Assembly (NCBI GenBank): GCA_038373885.1
Contig: JAWZYV010010330.1
Location: 1-64,000, forward strand
Length of the DNA stretch: 64,000 bases
Origin: Cheiracanthium punctorium
Lineage: Eukaryota; Arthropoda; Arachnida; Araneae; Cheiracanthiidae
Direction: 5' to 3'
Numbering within the stretch: the first letter of the stretch is position 1; each line of letters starts with the position of its first letter. Shown in pieces: positions 10,077 to 21,102 of this stretch. The notes below the pieces were generated by a model. It saw only the letters and a list, made by a program, of their open reading frames with translations, was not told where the DNA came from and made no database searches. A program made the translations under genes and the position numbers.

Positions 10077-10433
10077 TATTCAGTTTTAAGAACCAGTAAC
10101 ATTAAAGAATTGAGATCATCTTAAAGTGGATCTCCTAACGTATCACTTATCCTTTTTAAGCTCGCAGTCAACCATCCTCATTCTTTTTTTCGTATCAATA
10201 TCTAAGGGTATTTTGCATGGATATTTTTATACCATACTTTACAAAAATGGATATTCGATTGGACGAACCGATGTGTGGGTCTCAATCCCGAGGTTCGACT
10301 GTGTATACACACGCAGTAGCCAATATCTTATAAAGTAAATAATAAATATGCAGATACTAACATAATATATATATATTGATCTCATATCTCATGTTAGTTG
10401 AGAACAGCTTTTTGGTGATACATCAATAATATC

Positions 10434-10831
10434 AGGTTGTAACGAAAGTTTCCGCCCTATCTGCCTGAAAAACTCACTTCTAACTCCTTAGATAACTGTT
10501 TTTGAACTTTCGGTACCCAACCTGCACAGTGTCCCATGATACAACCATAGTACTTAAAGCTGTACTCATAATTCGTTGATATTATGTAACTGACATTTTG
10601 CAACACAACTGGAAGTCAAGGATGGTTCTAATCCTCTAGAGGGATCGTTCCATTTGGGACCCCTTATACTGACTGATAACTCTATTTTTTACAGATTTCA
10701 CAACACAGTGTTATAAAGTAAGCCTCTTTCTTTCCAATGCCAAAAATCGTTTGACAAAATAGGAGCCAATACGCCAACGCGAACTGTGCGCTGACGATGT
10801 TTGCGGTGGCGGGAAACTTTCGTTACAACCT
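10434..10831. mobile_element. 398-bp MITE with 24-bp TIR, possibly Mutator-type
   Basis: TIR AGGTTGTAACGAAAGTTTCC, continuing CGCC, at both ends (one base missing at left). Flanks AATAATATC and AATACTTTC match at 7 of 9 positions, which would fit a 9-bp Mutator-like TSD. Superfamily is inferred from TSD length only. Confidence 0.7.
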
Positions 10832-10840
10832 AATACTTTC

Positions 10841-11250
10841 AGGTATCCAAATGCGGAAGAAAAAGAGGCGAGAGAGTGCCGAGGCGAGAAAATCCGACCT
10901 GCAAACATTGCATACAGAAAAAGAAACGAGAGTAGCAGAAGACAGGAAAGGGCCCGTCAAACAGATCGAACATGGACAGAACAGCCTGGACTGCCTTTAT
11001 AGAAGATGATTAACAGAGATTTCACCAGAATGCAGAATACCGAAGGAAACATTTTATAGCTCATTCAATGGACATTTGAAAAAAAGATAAATCCCTGAAA
11101 TTCCGTTACGTTGCAGTAAGCGCAAGATGAAGGTGAAGTACGAGAGATGTTCTTGAAAGTCTGGGATATAACGGGAACAAAGTATTTAAAGCAGATGATA
11201 CAGACATACTTTAAATTCGAGCACATAAATGTTCTACCCATGGCAAAAAC
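10841..11250 (+). other. Arg/Glu-rich open stretch, unrecognised
   Basis: From about 10851 to 11009 a frame reads MRKKKRRESAEARKSD and continues with Lys/Glu/Arg-rich residues to a stop. The composition recalls basic leader segments found in Helitron replicase/helicase proteins, but no diagnostic motif is present, so I name no function. Confidence 0.2.
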
Positions 11251-11340
11251 CAGTTGCGTAGCCAAAAATTTTTCATGGGGGGTGGGGTTACGACTACTTC
11301 AACTCATTAATATGCATAGGTGTGTGTGATAAGAGATCCA
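11251..11340 (+). mobile_element. Family A MITE, left half only
   Basis: Starts CAGTTGCGTAGCCA and runs through the G-run to GTGTGTGATAAGAG. It then breaks and continues directly into repeat Z. Confidence 0.7.
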
Positions 11341-11351
11341 TAATCCATAAG

Positions 11352-11670
11352 ATAATCCATATCCAGTACTGACATGTTCTACCATGCACATGCAGGGGGT
11401 GTGGACAGCAATAGAATATAATAGAAGGGTTAACCAAGGCTAAAAATCAAACATATTACTTAATTTTTAATATTTATAAAAATAATAAAAACAAGGTTTT
11501 CATATATGATTTGGATAACCATGCATTATTGCATACCAAGAGTATGAGATACAGGAAATTACTGAAACAATACTTTTAATTTTATAATAAAAAATATTTC
11601 ACTTTTTTTTTTACCGTACTTTCTGTAACTTGGAGCTTGGAGTACATTTATGAAAAATATATTGACTGAT
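11352..11670 (+). repeat. Dispersed repeat Z, copy 2
   Basis: Near-identical to 3720-4036. It is flanked on the left by half of an A MITE and on the right by a whole one, giving an A-Z-A arrangement. Confidence 0.85.
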
Positions 11671-11842
11671 CAGGAGCGTAGCCAGAATTTTTTCATTGGG
11701 GGGGGGGGTTACGACTACTACAACTCATAGATATGTATAGGTGTGTGATAAGAGAGAGAAGAATATACATTTTGCATGGCAAAAAATTCCTCATGGGGGG
11801 AGGTGAGCCTCCCTAAACCCCCCTTCCCTGGCTACGCCACTG
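11671..11842 (+). mobile_element. hAT-type MITE, family A
   Basis: The ends are CAGGAGCGTAGCCAG and CTGGCTACGCCACTG. The left flank is TGACTGAT, as in the copy at 4037, but the right flank is unrelated, so the similarity to copy 1 of the Z-A unit stops exactly at the MITE terminus. Confidence 0.85.
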
Positions 11843-11910
11843 CCAACAGTCCAAGAGGAAGGAGATAGATTCTTTTTCAAGTTTCCCCATTCAATTGCAG
11901 TGTTCGAAAA

Positions 11911-12506
11911 AAAAAATATGGAGTGCCTCCACTCGACTTTCTGGACACTCACGATTAAGATTATTGCCAAGCATTTAATTAAACGCTAGCGCACTTTCAA
12001 GAATGTCTCCCCATAGGCCATAATGTAAAAGAAATCTTGGTCGTAGCCCTGTAGAAAAACTGTGAGTCCTATACACACCAAATCAATACCGGTCTTGCGA
12101 CGGTGGTTTAGAACCTATAGACCCAATTTGGAGTTCCATGGAATGGACCGTTTTAAACGCCAGCGCACTTTCAAGAATAACCAACCCCAGAAGCCATAAT
12201 GCAAAAGAAATCCTGGTCGTAGCCCTGTAGATAAACTGTAACCCAAACACCTAAATCAATACCGGTCTTGCGACGGTGGTTTATAACCTATAGACCCAAT
12301 TTGAGCTCCATCGAATGCCCAGTTCAGGAGCTATCGTGTTCACTCACATACACACAAACACACACACACACACACATCTCGTAAAAGTAGCATCCATGAA
12401 TCCAGAAGACCTCAAAACGTGTCCATACACCCAAATCTCGAAGTCCATTTTTTTTTTCATGATTGCAATGCTTTCCTTACAGAGTACATGTTCGAAAAAT
12501 AAATAA
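11911..12506 (-). repeat. Dispersed repeat K, copy 1, with internal duplication and (CA)n
   Basis: Reverse complement of 33878-34440 and 48617-49125. The segment AAATCAATACCGGTCTTGCG plus its surroundings occurs twice (about 11975-12145 and 12150-12310), a tandem duplication of about 165 bp not seen in the other copies. A (CA)n tract lies at about 12345-12376, where the other copies have a TATGTGTGTATGTG stretch. Confidence 0.75.
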
Positions 12507-13588
12507 GTTACTTTATTGGATGAGTCATCCTTCACTATTTGAAATTCATTCCATTTCTTATACTGCACGCAACCTCTGTTACTCAGTATAACTTCTCTTG
12601 TACTAAAAACTTTCTTTTTCTGGCAACTCTTGCAATTAGCCCATACTTGATAGCAAACAATCAGACCCCGATTACTTTTACAAATACACATCATAAAATT
12701 AGGCATAAGGTATTATAAGGAGAGAGCCGTACGAGTTTTGTTATAAGTATATTACAAAGTATCTTAATAATTATTGACAATATTTTTTTATTAAAAATAA
12801 AATATTTCGGACAAAGAATATTAAAGGTAATGCATGAAAAAGTATGTATTGATTGAAATATAAGTACACTCAATTGAGTAGAGTTTGTTCAATAGAGGTT
12901 ACAATTTTGAGATCGAAGTCTATTTCGAAAGCCCCCATTTTCCTTTTTACAGTCGATTTTTCTGAGCTGGACAGGATTTTGTCTATATAAGTGGTGGCCA
13001 GGGGTCGATATTCGACTATCCTTCATTCAATTTTTAAGTTTGAACGTTATCGAGGTACTTTTTGTCAACGATAATATCTCTATAATCATTGTATATAATT
13101 TGTCTGAATTTTGTGTTATTACGTCATCTGCGAGGGAGTACAAATACGTCATGATGCATTCGTTTCTGAGTTATTCGAAAAGTGCGTGAGTGCTTGCCAG
13201 ACAAAAATAATAGATCCAGTTTCATGATGCGAAGCTTCATAAATCATACTATCCATTAAATTACACAGATCAATTAAGTCATAAAAATTTCATTTTTGAA
13301 ATACTTTGTTGTAACCCAAAGTTGTTACTTAAAAACTGACCCAATGGAACCACCGCACGACTTGAGGCAAAATATTGCGTGCCAATTTACTTCTGTAATT
13401 TTTTTACAGTGCATGAACATATGACAGTAAAGCACCGTTTATAAGTCTTTCGAGGGACCGTCCTAAAACGACGTATAAATGAAAAGACTTAGGGTCATTC
13501 CGGGAGAGTCGCCGCATCCGGGACAGATGCCGCACCCTTTGTATTTCTTGTAAGGGTCGGTAGATGGCAGTCACACGAACAGTATAGG
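12507..13588. other. No gene recognised
   Basis: AT-rich unique-looking DNA. Short open frames on both strands show no recognisable domain. No element ends were found. Confidence 0.55.
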
Positions 13589-13742
13589 CAGTAGTGTAGC
13601 CAGGATTTTTATTTCGGGCAGGACTGGGTATCAAATTGTATGCTAAAGTTCAATTGTAAGACAAATATCAAATTGTAAGCTAAGTAAAGTGTCCCATTTC
13701 GAATGGGGGGCTGCCCCCCCCTCAGCCCCCCCTCGCTGGCTA
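13589..13742. mobile_element. Possible MITE with CAG(T)-type end
   Basis: Begins CAGTAGTGTAGCCAGGATTT. It contains ATCAAATTGTA repeated and ends in a G/C-run and GCTGGCTA. No TSD was found, so the right boundary is approximate. Confidence 0.4.
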
Positions 13743-13858
13743 ATCTAATCTATCTTTAGTCTAATTTTATATATAAGTATTTGATACTTATAGATACGTA
13801 TCAAATACGTCCCGTGCCCCAGAAAAGTGTCCAACTTGGGAGGTTCCACTAGTATGAT

Positions 13859-14033
13859 TAGGGATGGACGCGAGACGAAAAATTGCCGTCTCGCGTCTCG
13901 CAAAACAGCCGAAAAGCTTGTCTCGTCTCGCAAAAATCCCTATATCATAATGTTAAAAATGTTTGTCTCGTCTCGCAAAAAAGCTGTAAATCTCTGTCTC
14001 GTCTCGCAAAAAGTCGTCTCGCGTCCATCCCTA
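13859..14033 (+). mobile_element. hAT-type MITE, family I (reference copy)
   Basis: TIR TAGGGATGGACGCGAGACG at both ends, with a perfect 8-bp TSD AGTATGAT at 13851-13858 and 14034-14041. The interior is an array of GTCTCGTCTCGC boxes at 13888, 13920, 13964 and 13996 plus CGTCTCGCG near the right end. The boxes are separated by A-runs and AT-rich spacers. Confidence 0.93.
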
Positions 14034-14193
14034 AGTATGATGATTTTCTCATATTTCTATTGATAATAAACGCAAAATTTATAAAGTTTAATCATTATTA
14101 TTAAGGTTAAAAACCATAGTGCTTAAAATCGCTTACTTTTTCACACTTTTTTTCTGATGGAAGTTTTAAAAAGTTTTTTTACACTGCAAAAAT

Positions 14194-14345
14194 GTAGGGA
14201 TGGACGCGAGCCGCGGGAAATCTCGCTTTGTCTCGCGTTCTCGTCTCGAATTGCGAGACGAGACAGGCCATTTTTTTCCGAGACGAGAAAGGAAATATTT
14301 TGCGAGACGAGACAGTGTCGTCTCGCATAAATTACGATACGAATT
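14194..14345. repeat. Family I MITE, rearranged and right-truncated
   Basis: Starts TAGGGATGGACGCGAG and carries three GCGAGACGAGA boxes. The right terminus is missing. Confidence 0.7.
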
Positions 14346-14513
14346 ACTTTTCAATCAGAATTACAGCGCTGGATTTGAGGAGGTCTATGCCATCCTGAGA
14401 AGGGAGGGTATACTTTAATTTAGGTTTGAGGCCTGTACCGTTTGACTTGCGTCTCCTTTGCTATCGTTCCTGGTATAGCTCTCTACAATACACACAAACA
14501 TGTAACATTAGGG

Positions 14514-14620
14514 CACAAACATGTACACAACCAATGTACACAACGAAACATGTACACAACCAATGTACACAACCAAACATGTACACAACCAATGTACACA
14601 ACCAAACATGTACACAAACA
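14514..14620. repeat. 29-bp minisatellite, about 3.5 units
   Basis: The unit alternates AACATGTACACAAC and CAATGTACACAAC, so each 29-bp unit is itself a near-dimer of 14-15 bp. Because 29 is not a multiple of three, it gives repetitive Cys/Thr-rich peptides in several frames; I do not regard these as coding. Confidence 0.85.
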
Positions 14621-14639
14621 TGTAACATGTAACATTAGG

Positions 14640-15185
14640 GCAGCACGAGGGATATACAAAACACACAGAGGAGACGATGTAGAAAGAAACTGGAAAAAAG
14701 AAAGAGAAACAGGAAAATAATAAGTGAACAGAGGAAAGGCGGTACGGTATGTCCAAAGCCTGACCCTATTCAGATGGGGCCCAGGGACACTCACTTTGGG
14801 GCCCCTTTTACTATCGCGAGCATTTTAACCCTTTTTGACCACTGTTGAGTTTCGCAATGCAAAGCTTTCTTAAGATTTCCTAAACTGAATTTTAAAGTAA
14901 CTGACCTATATTTGAGCAAGATTATACATTTATAAATTATTTTATTTTAAAAATTGTAACCCATTTATTTGTATCATTGGCTCACATTATAGGACACTCC
15001 TGTTGGTACTAATGAAATTTCATTTTAAGAAAAGATAAAACTAGAGTATAATACGTCTATTATCCTTATAAAAGAAAATGTTGATATTTTTAATCATTTA
15101 TGCTTAGTGCCTTTCCGTTTAAGACGTTTTCTACTTAAAATCTTGGATCTAATCTGGGAAAACGTCTTATAACACACTCACGCGT
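14640..15185. other. No gene recognised
   Basis: Mixed AT-rich DNA. GGGGCCC words occur at about 14777-14812. No domain or element was identified. Confidence 0.55.
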
Positions 15186-16046
15186 GTACACTGACGCAGT
15201 TCCGCAAATAAATAAATAAAAAGAAATATTTTTTCGGTGTCATGTCAGATTTTATATACGGATTCAATCCGAGTTTTGATCACTTCAAATACACCTATGA
15301 GTTAATAGGGTAACGAACATACAGTCGAACCTCGATTTAACGTACTTTGATTGAACGAATTCTCCGATTGAGCGAATATTTTTTCTGTCTCGACAAAAAG
15401 GGTGCTAAAATGCTCTGATTGAACGAATTTTCAGCTTGGATGGAACGAACCACCCTCGCTGAAATAAAATTCGCGCATGAAACTAAAACTTCGAATGTTT
15501 CGCACACAAAATGAATATCGACCAGGAGCTTTGGAAAGTGAAAAACAAAGCCACAAAAACAAAGCACGACCGAGGATTTCTTTCCAAAAGGCCAATAAGT
15601 ATATATGTATTAAGTTCTAATAACAAGTAACATTAAAGAATTTAGATCATTTTATAGTGGATTTCCTAACGTATAACTGATCACTTTTAAGCTAGCAGTC
15701 AACCGTCATCATTCTTTTTTTCTTATCTATATCTAAGGGTATTTTGCATGGATATTTTTATACCATACTATATACAAAAATGGATATTCGATTAAACGAA
15801 TGGCTTCGATTGAACGAACCGATTTGGGGGTCCTAATGCATTCGAGGTTCGACTGTATGTACTAATAGGGTAATATGTATATAACTAATTGTTATTGTTA
15901 TTATTAATTTTCAATAAAATAGTATTCATGTTATTAAAAATGGGGTAACGAAATCGCCGTCCTTATATTTGCGAGACGTCTCACGCGAGACGGGACAGGC
16001 CATTTCTCTGCGAGACGCGAGACATCCCTGTTTCTCGTCTCCCGTA
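15186..16046 (+). repeat. Dispersed repeat BB, copy 2
   Basis: Homologous to 7927-8455; interrupted by E copy 2 at 15322-15855. Its right part (about 15965-16046) is a degraded family I region, as in copy 1. Confidence 0.8.
15322..15855 (+). mobile_element. pogo-like MITE, family E copy 2 (intact)
   Basis: Ends CAGTCGAACCTCGATTTAAC and GAGGTTCGACTG with TA on both sides (15320-15321, 15856-15857). GATTGAACGAA/GATGGAACGAA boxes recur near both ends, probable transposase-binding repeats. Length 534 bp; no coding capacity. Confidence 0.93.
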
Positions 16047-16276
16047 CACCCCTAAAAAAAGTCTGTCCAATTTACGGAAAAATACTGTCAGCCAGTACGC
16101 GGTATGTTTTACAGAAGTCTTCCGTCCATTTTACAGATTCTCAGTTCAGTTTATTTTACAGCAATCTTCCGTATGCGGAAAAAATCGCTGAAGACTTCTG
16201 TAAAACAAGCGAAAATAAACTGACGTCCTGACTGACAGTTTTTTGCTGTCCGTTTGACAGACTTTTTTTGGCAGTG
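16047..16276. mobile_element. 230-bp TA-flanked MITE, family W
   Basis: The ends are CACCCCTAAAAAAAGTCTGT and, inverted, CACTGCCAAAAAAAGTCTGT, with TA on both sides. The arms stay complementary far inwards (TTTTACAGAAGTCTTC opposite GAAGACTTCTGTAAAA), so the whole unit can fold back. Confidence 0.85.
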
Positions 16277-16424
16277 TAAAGCTGGGTGAAATGTCCATCT
16301 CCGTGGGATCCGTTCATTTCAATCCCGAAATCCCGCGCATCGAAAGGCACAGAGGGATTGGATTTTCTAATATAGATAGCCCTCACTATTTTATGTCCCT
16401 GTATACTGGACTGTATCTGCAAGT

Positions 16425-17090
16425 AGTCAGTGCCCCGGGCCTGGCCCCGATTACCACACAGGCCAACTAGGCCACGCACGGCCTAGGGCCCCCAAAATTA
16501 ATAAAATAGTTCAAGTTCTATTCCTGAAAAATTGAGTTATGCGCTCAATTCTTAACGCTAATGAAAACAGATAAAGCGATCCTTTTGACAACACATTCCG
16601 CTGAGCAAAAGGGTTTGTTTACACTCTATTCAGGCATAAAAGAAACGTCCTATTAACACCCCAAGAATTCCAATAAAGGGAGTATTCACTGACGTGACGT
16701 CATTTGATTCTAAAGCATAACTTCTACATTAAATGCTAAAAATTTGTGAACTTTAAGTTAAATCTTTTTGTACAGGAGAGAGTTTGCAGCTAAAGCACCC
16801 CACCCCCTTATGTGTGAAACAGGCGCGTAGCCAGGAAAATTTTTCGGGGGGGGGGATATGAACTTATATGTGTATAAATAGACGGAATTTCATCACTCAT
16901 CCAAAAATTTCGGGGGGGGAATATCCCCCCGGCTACGCCCCTGGTGTGAAATTGCGAAGAAATACTGGTATCTCTGGTATGACCCACAAGAAATGACTGC
17001 ACAAGGGCCCCGCAAAAGTGCTCGGCCTAGGGCCTCCGATTGTCTTAGTCGGGCTCTGCCCCGGGCCAGGGCACCCCAAGCGCGGTCCTC
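16425..17090. repeat. GC-rich repeat with CAGTGCCCCGGG-like ends (tentative)
   Basis: The left segment AGTGCCCCGGGCCTGGCCCC is partly complementary to the right segment GCCCCGGGCCAGGGCACC. GGCCTAGGGCC occurs near both ends in direct orientation. A MITE (16820-16943) lies inside. No TSD was found; boundaries are approximate. Confidence 0.35.
16820..16943. mobile_element. hAT-type MITE, family A3
   Basis: The ends are CAGGCGCGTAGCCAGG and CCGGCTACGCCCCTG, with a perfect 8-bp TSD GTGTGAAA at 16812-16819 and 16944-16951. Its termini resemble family A, but the interior is unrelated apart from G-runs of 8-11 near both ends. Confidence 0.9.
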
Positions 17091-17099
17091 GGGGCCCGG

Positions 17100-17640
17100 T
17101 GTCACGCTTACTTATGCATTCGGTGGCTGCTACCGGTGCGGCAGCTAAATGGCAGCCTTCTTTTTTTTGTAACCGACGCACCTCATGCATAATGGAACGA
17201 CGCTCACACTCGCAGGGGAACTTAAATAGAAAATCCAAGCATTCCGCGAGCCATTAGCGGAGGCACCATTTCGCCACACACTCCCGTGGCCTCGTCTTTC
17301 GAAAAAAAAGAAAAAAATACAAAAACATCTCTCTTCCATTTTCGCAACTCGTGAGAAGAACGCCCGACTCGCCGCGGAAAGGGATGCCACGCATACTAAT
17401 GCTCCGGCAACGAGAGTAGTAGTAGTCAACGCGGCATACTAATGCACCGAGCGGCGTCGGAGAGTCGGCCACGCCCACCGAGAGACACGGCGCAACGCGA
17501 TGGGTCGACACCCTCTGCGGGAGAAGGCGGGGCCTCACTCCCGGCCGCCAATCGGGAGACGGGAGCGAACGGAGAAATAGGGACTTCGTTGGTTGGCGAT
17601 TCGCTTCTTTTTTTATTTTCTTTTTTTAGGATATTCTAAT
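17100..17640. promoter_or_regulatory. CpG-rich island, promoter-like (speculative)
   Basis: A GC- and CpG-rich block that stands out from AT-rich surroundings and has no copy elsewhere in the window. It includes GC-box-like words (GGCCACGCCCACC, GGCGGGGCCTC), CCGCCAATCGG resembling a CCAAT box, and GCATACTAATGC(T/A)CCG twice (17391, 17433). Open frames here differ on each strand and show no domain. It could be the promoter or first exon of a gene outside the window; direction is unknown. Confidence 0.3.
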
Positions 17641-18043
17641 TTGCGTTTCGAAGGGGGCGTGGGACATCGAAAGGGGCCGTAGAGGGTGATGGGGCGTCCG
17701 GTATGTGTAAAGGGGGGAAGGGGGCAGGACGATCCAGAGAGGGAATGTGTCGAGGGGTTGCGTTCTTTGCTTAACTTAATTTCGTGATTCGAGTGACATT
17801 CGGACTTCGTTGAAAAGAATCATCCTAAAATGGCAGCTTTCGACAGGAGCGACCTTCTTTCCGCACAAATGCTTGAATGTCCGTGTTCTCCGAAACTAAA
17901 TAACTTGTGTGGGGACATTTCGAAGGATCCTTTTCTGTCACTGTACCCGCCATGCCATGGCTCAGATGACTGCTTCATGGCAGTGACAGATTGAACTCGA
18001 GAGAATCCAAAGGCGCAGTTCCATTCGGAGGCTCCCTCCCAAC
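17641..18043. other. No gene recognised
   Basis: Moderate-GC unique-looking DNA between the CpG-rich block and MITE S. No exon with a recognisable domain. Confidence 0.5.
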
Positions 18044-18330
18044 CAACACCTCCTAGATAAGGAAAGCCTTACAACTCCTGTCACCAAGCTTTGACGTCAT
18101 CATTAGGCCTCCATTTGAAAGTTTTATTTTCACAAAATAAAACTATAAAAAGTTTCTGGTGAATTTACTCATAACAATATGATTTTAATAATTTGAGATA
18201 AAAATATAATTTTGTATGAGAAAGGTATTTCCATTTTAATTTTTTATTTAAGATATTTTCTAATATTTGTAGCATTCACCAGAAATTTTAAATAGTTTTA
18301 ATTGTTGGAAATAAAACTTTTAAATATTAT
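18044..18330 (+). mobile_element. MITE S copy 1, right end lost
   Basis: Starts CAACACCTCCTAGATAAGG, continues GGAAAGCC and TGACGTCATC, then has long complementary arms (TTTCTGGTGAATT against ATTCACCAGAAAT). It aligns with 42229-42714, and supplies the empty site for hairpin J in that copy. The right TIR is not recognisable. Confidence 0.7.
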
Positions 18331-19859
18331 ACAACCCTCTCTTGTTTCGAGACATATTCCGAGCTAGCCGAAATCGGAGAAGCTATACGAAATAATTTTA
18401 CGCGTGACTTCATTTTTCCCTCAGAGATTATCCATTTAAAGCGATTTATTGAACGCGTGAAAAGAAAACAGTCTCCCGCTCTAAAATTATCTCTCTGGTT
18501 GCATCATAGTTGAATCGAAGGCTCTTAACCTAATCGGGTGTATAAACGTGTTCTTTTTAAACTGGTGACATCAAAAATACGTCACTCTCACTAACGTGAA
18601 TGATGGAAAGCAGAAACATGACTCTCACACGTTGTCCATTGATCTAATTTTATCGGATAGTGTTGTGTACGACATCACAAAGAAAAAAAAATTCCTTTAG
18701 AAAGGTTTTTAATTAAAAATTAAAAAAAGTAATTAAAAGTTTAAGATTCTGTTTCTCGGGTCAGGTACACATTATCGAACGGATGGGATTACACACAGAT
18801 TCTAATTTTCAGAGCTCTGCGTGCTGCAGATTTGTCTGAAGATGACAACACGTACAGATTTACAAGCATTCACTTTTATTACCATAGAATATTTTTTTAA
18901 AGAACAGCTCTCTCTCTATTACTGCCACTTAAGCTGTCAAATTCAACAATGAAATGGAAGCTGAGTTAATCTTTACAGTTGTCAGTTTACGAAAATGAAA
19001 TACATATCTCTCTATTCTAAAAAAAAGGAACGGCCGCTGTCAAGAGCTTGTTGGGTTATCTTCTCCTAAACCGCGGGGATTTGAATTTCGAGAAGGATGT
19101 CCAAGGATTTGGAAAATTCCGAGGAACCTGATAAGCTGATTTAAATTTCGAAAATCGAATTATTTTAGAAGATATTAATAAAAAACTGAAAAAATAAAAC
19201 ATAATGGTTGCCAGATGTGGCATAAAATCATTCATTCCTTTGCAACAAAGCCATTCCAAGTACGTAGAATCGCATGAAATGGACAAACATGAAATAGAAT
19301 AACATCCATTTTACGCCAAATTAAAAAGTACAACTCAAAGTGTGTTACACTCAATTGTAACCGATTTTAAAAGCGCCCTCTTGGCATTAGGTACGATCTG
19401 GCAAAAGGGTATCTTTCCAAGCAGGGTGGATCGAAACCGCGAGTTCAGAAATGTTAGAACCCACTATCTTGAAAATGAAATTAATAAAAATGCAGATTAT
19501 TTTAAAGCCGGTTCGGTCCACCTGGAGTATTGCTACCGGTAGAAATATTCGGTGGCGTTCACTATGCCATTATAGCAGTAATAGTACACTTTGGATATTG
19601 GCCAGCGCGGCGAGAGGATAGAATTCGTGGTGCTCAATACGCCCATCTGCAAAGGGTTGTGTATATGGATAATGGTTTTCCGGGAACCTTCCAGGAGCAC
19701 TCATTATAGGTTGTGAGCCTGTGTCCATCGCCCAATAATGAAATGTCGCCATGGATGGCAAGCTATCCTAGCTGTTCCGTGGTTTTTATCAAAGAAAACG
19801 TATGAACTACTGTTTTCTTAGAGCTCATTATTAACTATATGCATATACGCAAGTCGCCA
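18331..19859. other. No gene recognised; weak similarity to repeat R
   Basis: About 18900-19010 resembles 22765-22900 (AACAATGAAATGGAAGCT...), so part of this stretch is probably old R-type repeat. No coding domain was recognised. Confidence 0.45.
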
Positions 19860-20850
19860 AATCATGAAAACTACATGATACTTGTTTTCTAATTTTAATT
19901 CACGCTTTCTTTAAGGCCAGAATGACCCAATCCTTCCCTTGTTTAGAAAACGCAAACAAACAATGCCGTAATGCCGGAGAAAACTTCACGAACGGCCATT
20001 TAAATTCAAAATGTTGTTCTACTTTTAAATTTGTAATATGTCTCCTAATTAATATTTTTTTGTCGTTTAATTTTCTAGGAAGGCCTAACTGTGCATTTTT
20101 AAATAAATAAATAATCATTCAATTTACAATTATTCAATGTTCCCGTTGCCACTTCAAGGTTAACACAAAGAATGATAACGAAATGTGTAATAATCATAAG
20201 TAATTCATAAGTAAATTACTGAAAATTCTGACTAACAGGTTTCAGGATGCGATAGTGAAAATACGTAAACTTAGATTTTTATCAGGGGCTACTCCTCAGT
20301 TAATTGGAGATTATGCGGAAATATTACGTGCGTGAAGTATATTTTGCTTGTGAATCTGATTTTTCGACTGAGTTTTAAACTCGTTCCATCAAAATGACGT
20401 AGATCTCACTTACGAAAACTGGGAGTCACGTTTGAAAGTAGTTTTATTTTTTTCAGCTCACAATTATTCAATGTTCCCGTTGCCACTTCAAGGTTAACAC
20501 CAAGAATGATAACGAAATGTGTAATAATCAGCTATTGAATTCAAAATCCATCTTTAATTAAAAAATTTTTAATTTATATTCTCCCCCGTTTTCTTTTAAA
20601 AGAGCGCGAAACGAATGTTTCGTCTTTTGTCAAAATATCAAAAAGTTAAGACGGGTAGAAGTATAGATGCAGGAATTTAAAAATTATTTTACGAAAACTT
20701 TCGTAAAAAGTGATGTTTCTTTAAAAAATTCTTAAAAATTTGCAAATTTTGTTACATAGTCAGAGCAAACTGCTTTTAAAAGAAATATTTTCTCCTTATC
20801 CAATGGTTTGAATGGAGTTTTACTGCAAGTGTCACTACCGACTTTATGAC
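19860..20850 (+). repeat. Diverged partial copy of repeat R
   Basis: Segments match the interior of the R palindrome: 19870-19930 and 20220-20840 match 24690-23630 in reverse, and 19896-19960 matches about 23240 in direct orientation. A 70-bp block (ATTCAATGTTCCCGTTGCCA...) occurs twice here, at about 20132 and 20465. Non-coding. Confidence 0.5.
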
Positions 20851-20853
20851 GTA

Positions 20854-21102
20854 CACGCTTAAACCAAACGAGCGAAATTCGATCCGTCGGAGCGATTTTT
20901 GAGCCAGTTTTCAAAAATGAGCTTCTCCTTTGGGAGCGTTTATCGATCCCAAGAGCGGAGCGGAATATAACAATAAGCGAGGACGGAAGTTCTCAGAAAA
21001 AAGACTACTTAAAGGGCACTTTCGCGGAAAAACCGGTCGGTTACCATGGTAACGGATCGCTCCGCAATGTATCGTTTTTTACGCTCTTTGGGTTTAAGCG
21101 TG
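20854..21102 (+). mobile_element. TA-flanked MITE, family H copy 1
   Basis: The ends are CACGCTTAAACCAAACGAG and CTTTGGGTTTAAGCGTG, flanked by TA at 20852-20853 and 21103-21104, as for mariner/Tc1-type elements. Interior CGAAATTCGATC and AGACTACTTAAAG are shared with the other H copies. Confidence 0.9.

Larger units (their letters stand above)
8624..10301 (+). mobile_element. pogo-like MITE, family E copy 1, carrying two nested insertions
   Basis: The ends are CAGTCGAACCTCGATTTAAC and, at the right, GAGGTTCGACTG. TA precedes the left end; the right flank is TG, then TA. With the insertions at 8838-9698 and 9757-10076 removed, it is collinear with the uninterrupted copies at 15322-15855 and 47433-47947. 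Confidence 0.88.

Noticed and set aside
13888..14007. CRISPR-like array (GTCTCGTCTCGC boxes with spacers)
   Set aside because: The boxes are only 12 bp, spacers are conserved between copies, and the unit has TIRs and an 8-bp TSD: it is a MITE.
14426..14794. Cys/Thr repeat proteins of 68-103 codons on both strands
   Set aside because: They are products of the 29-bp minisatellite, which keeps several frames open at once.
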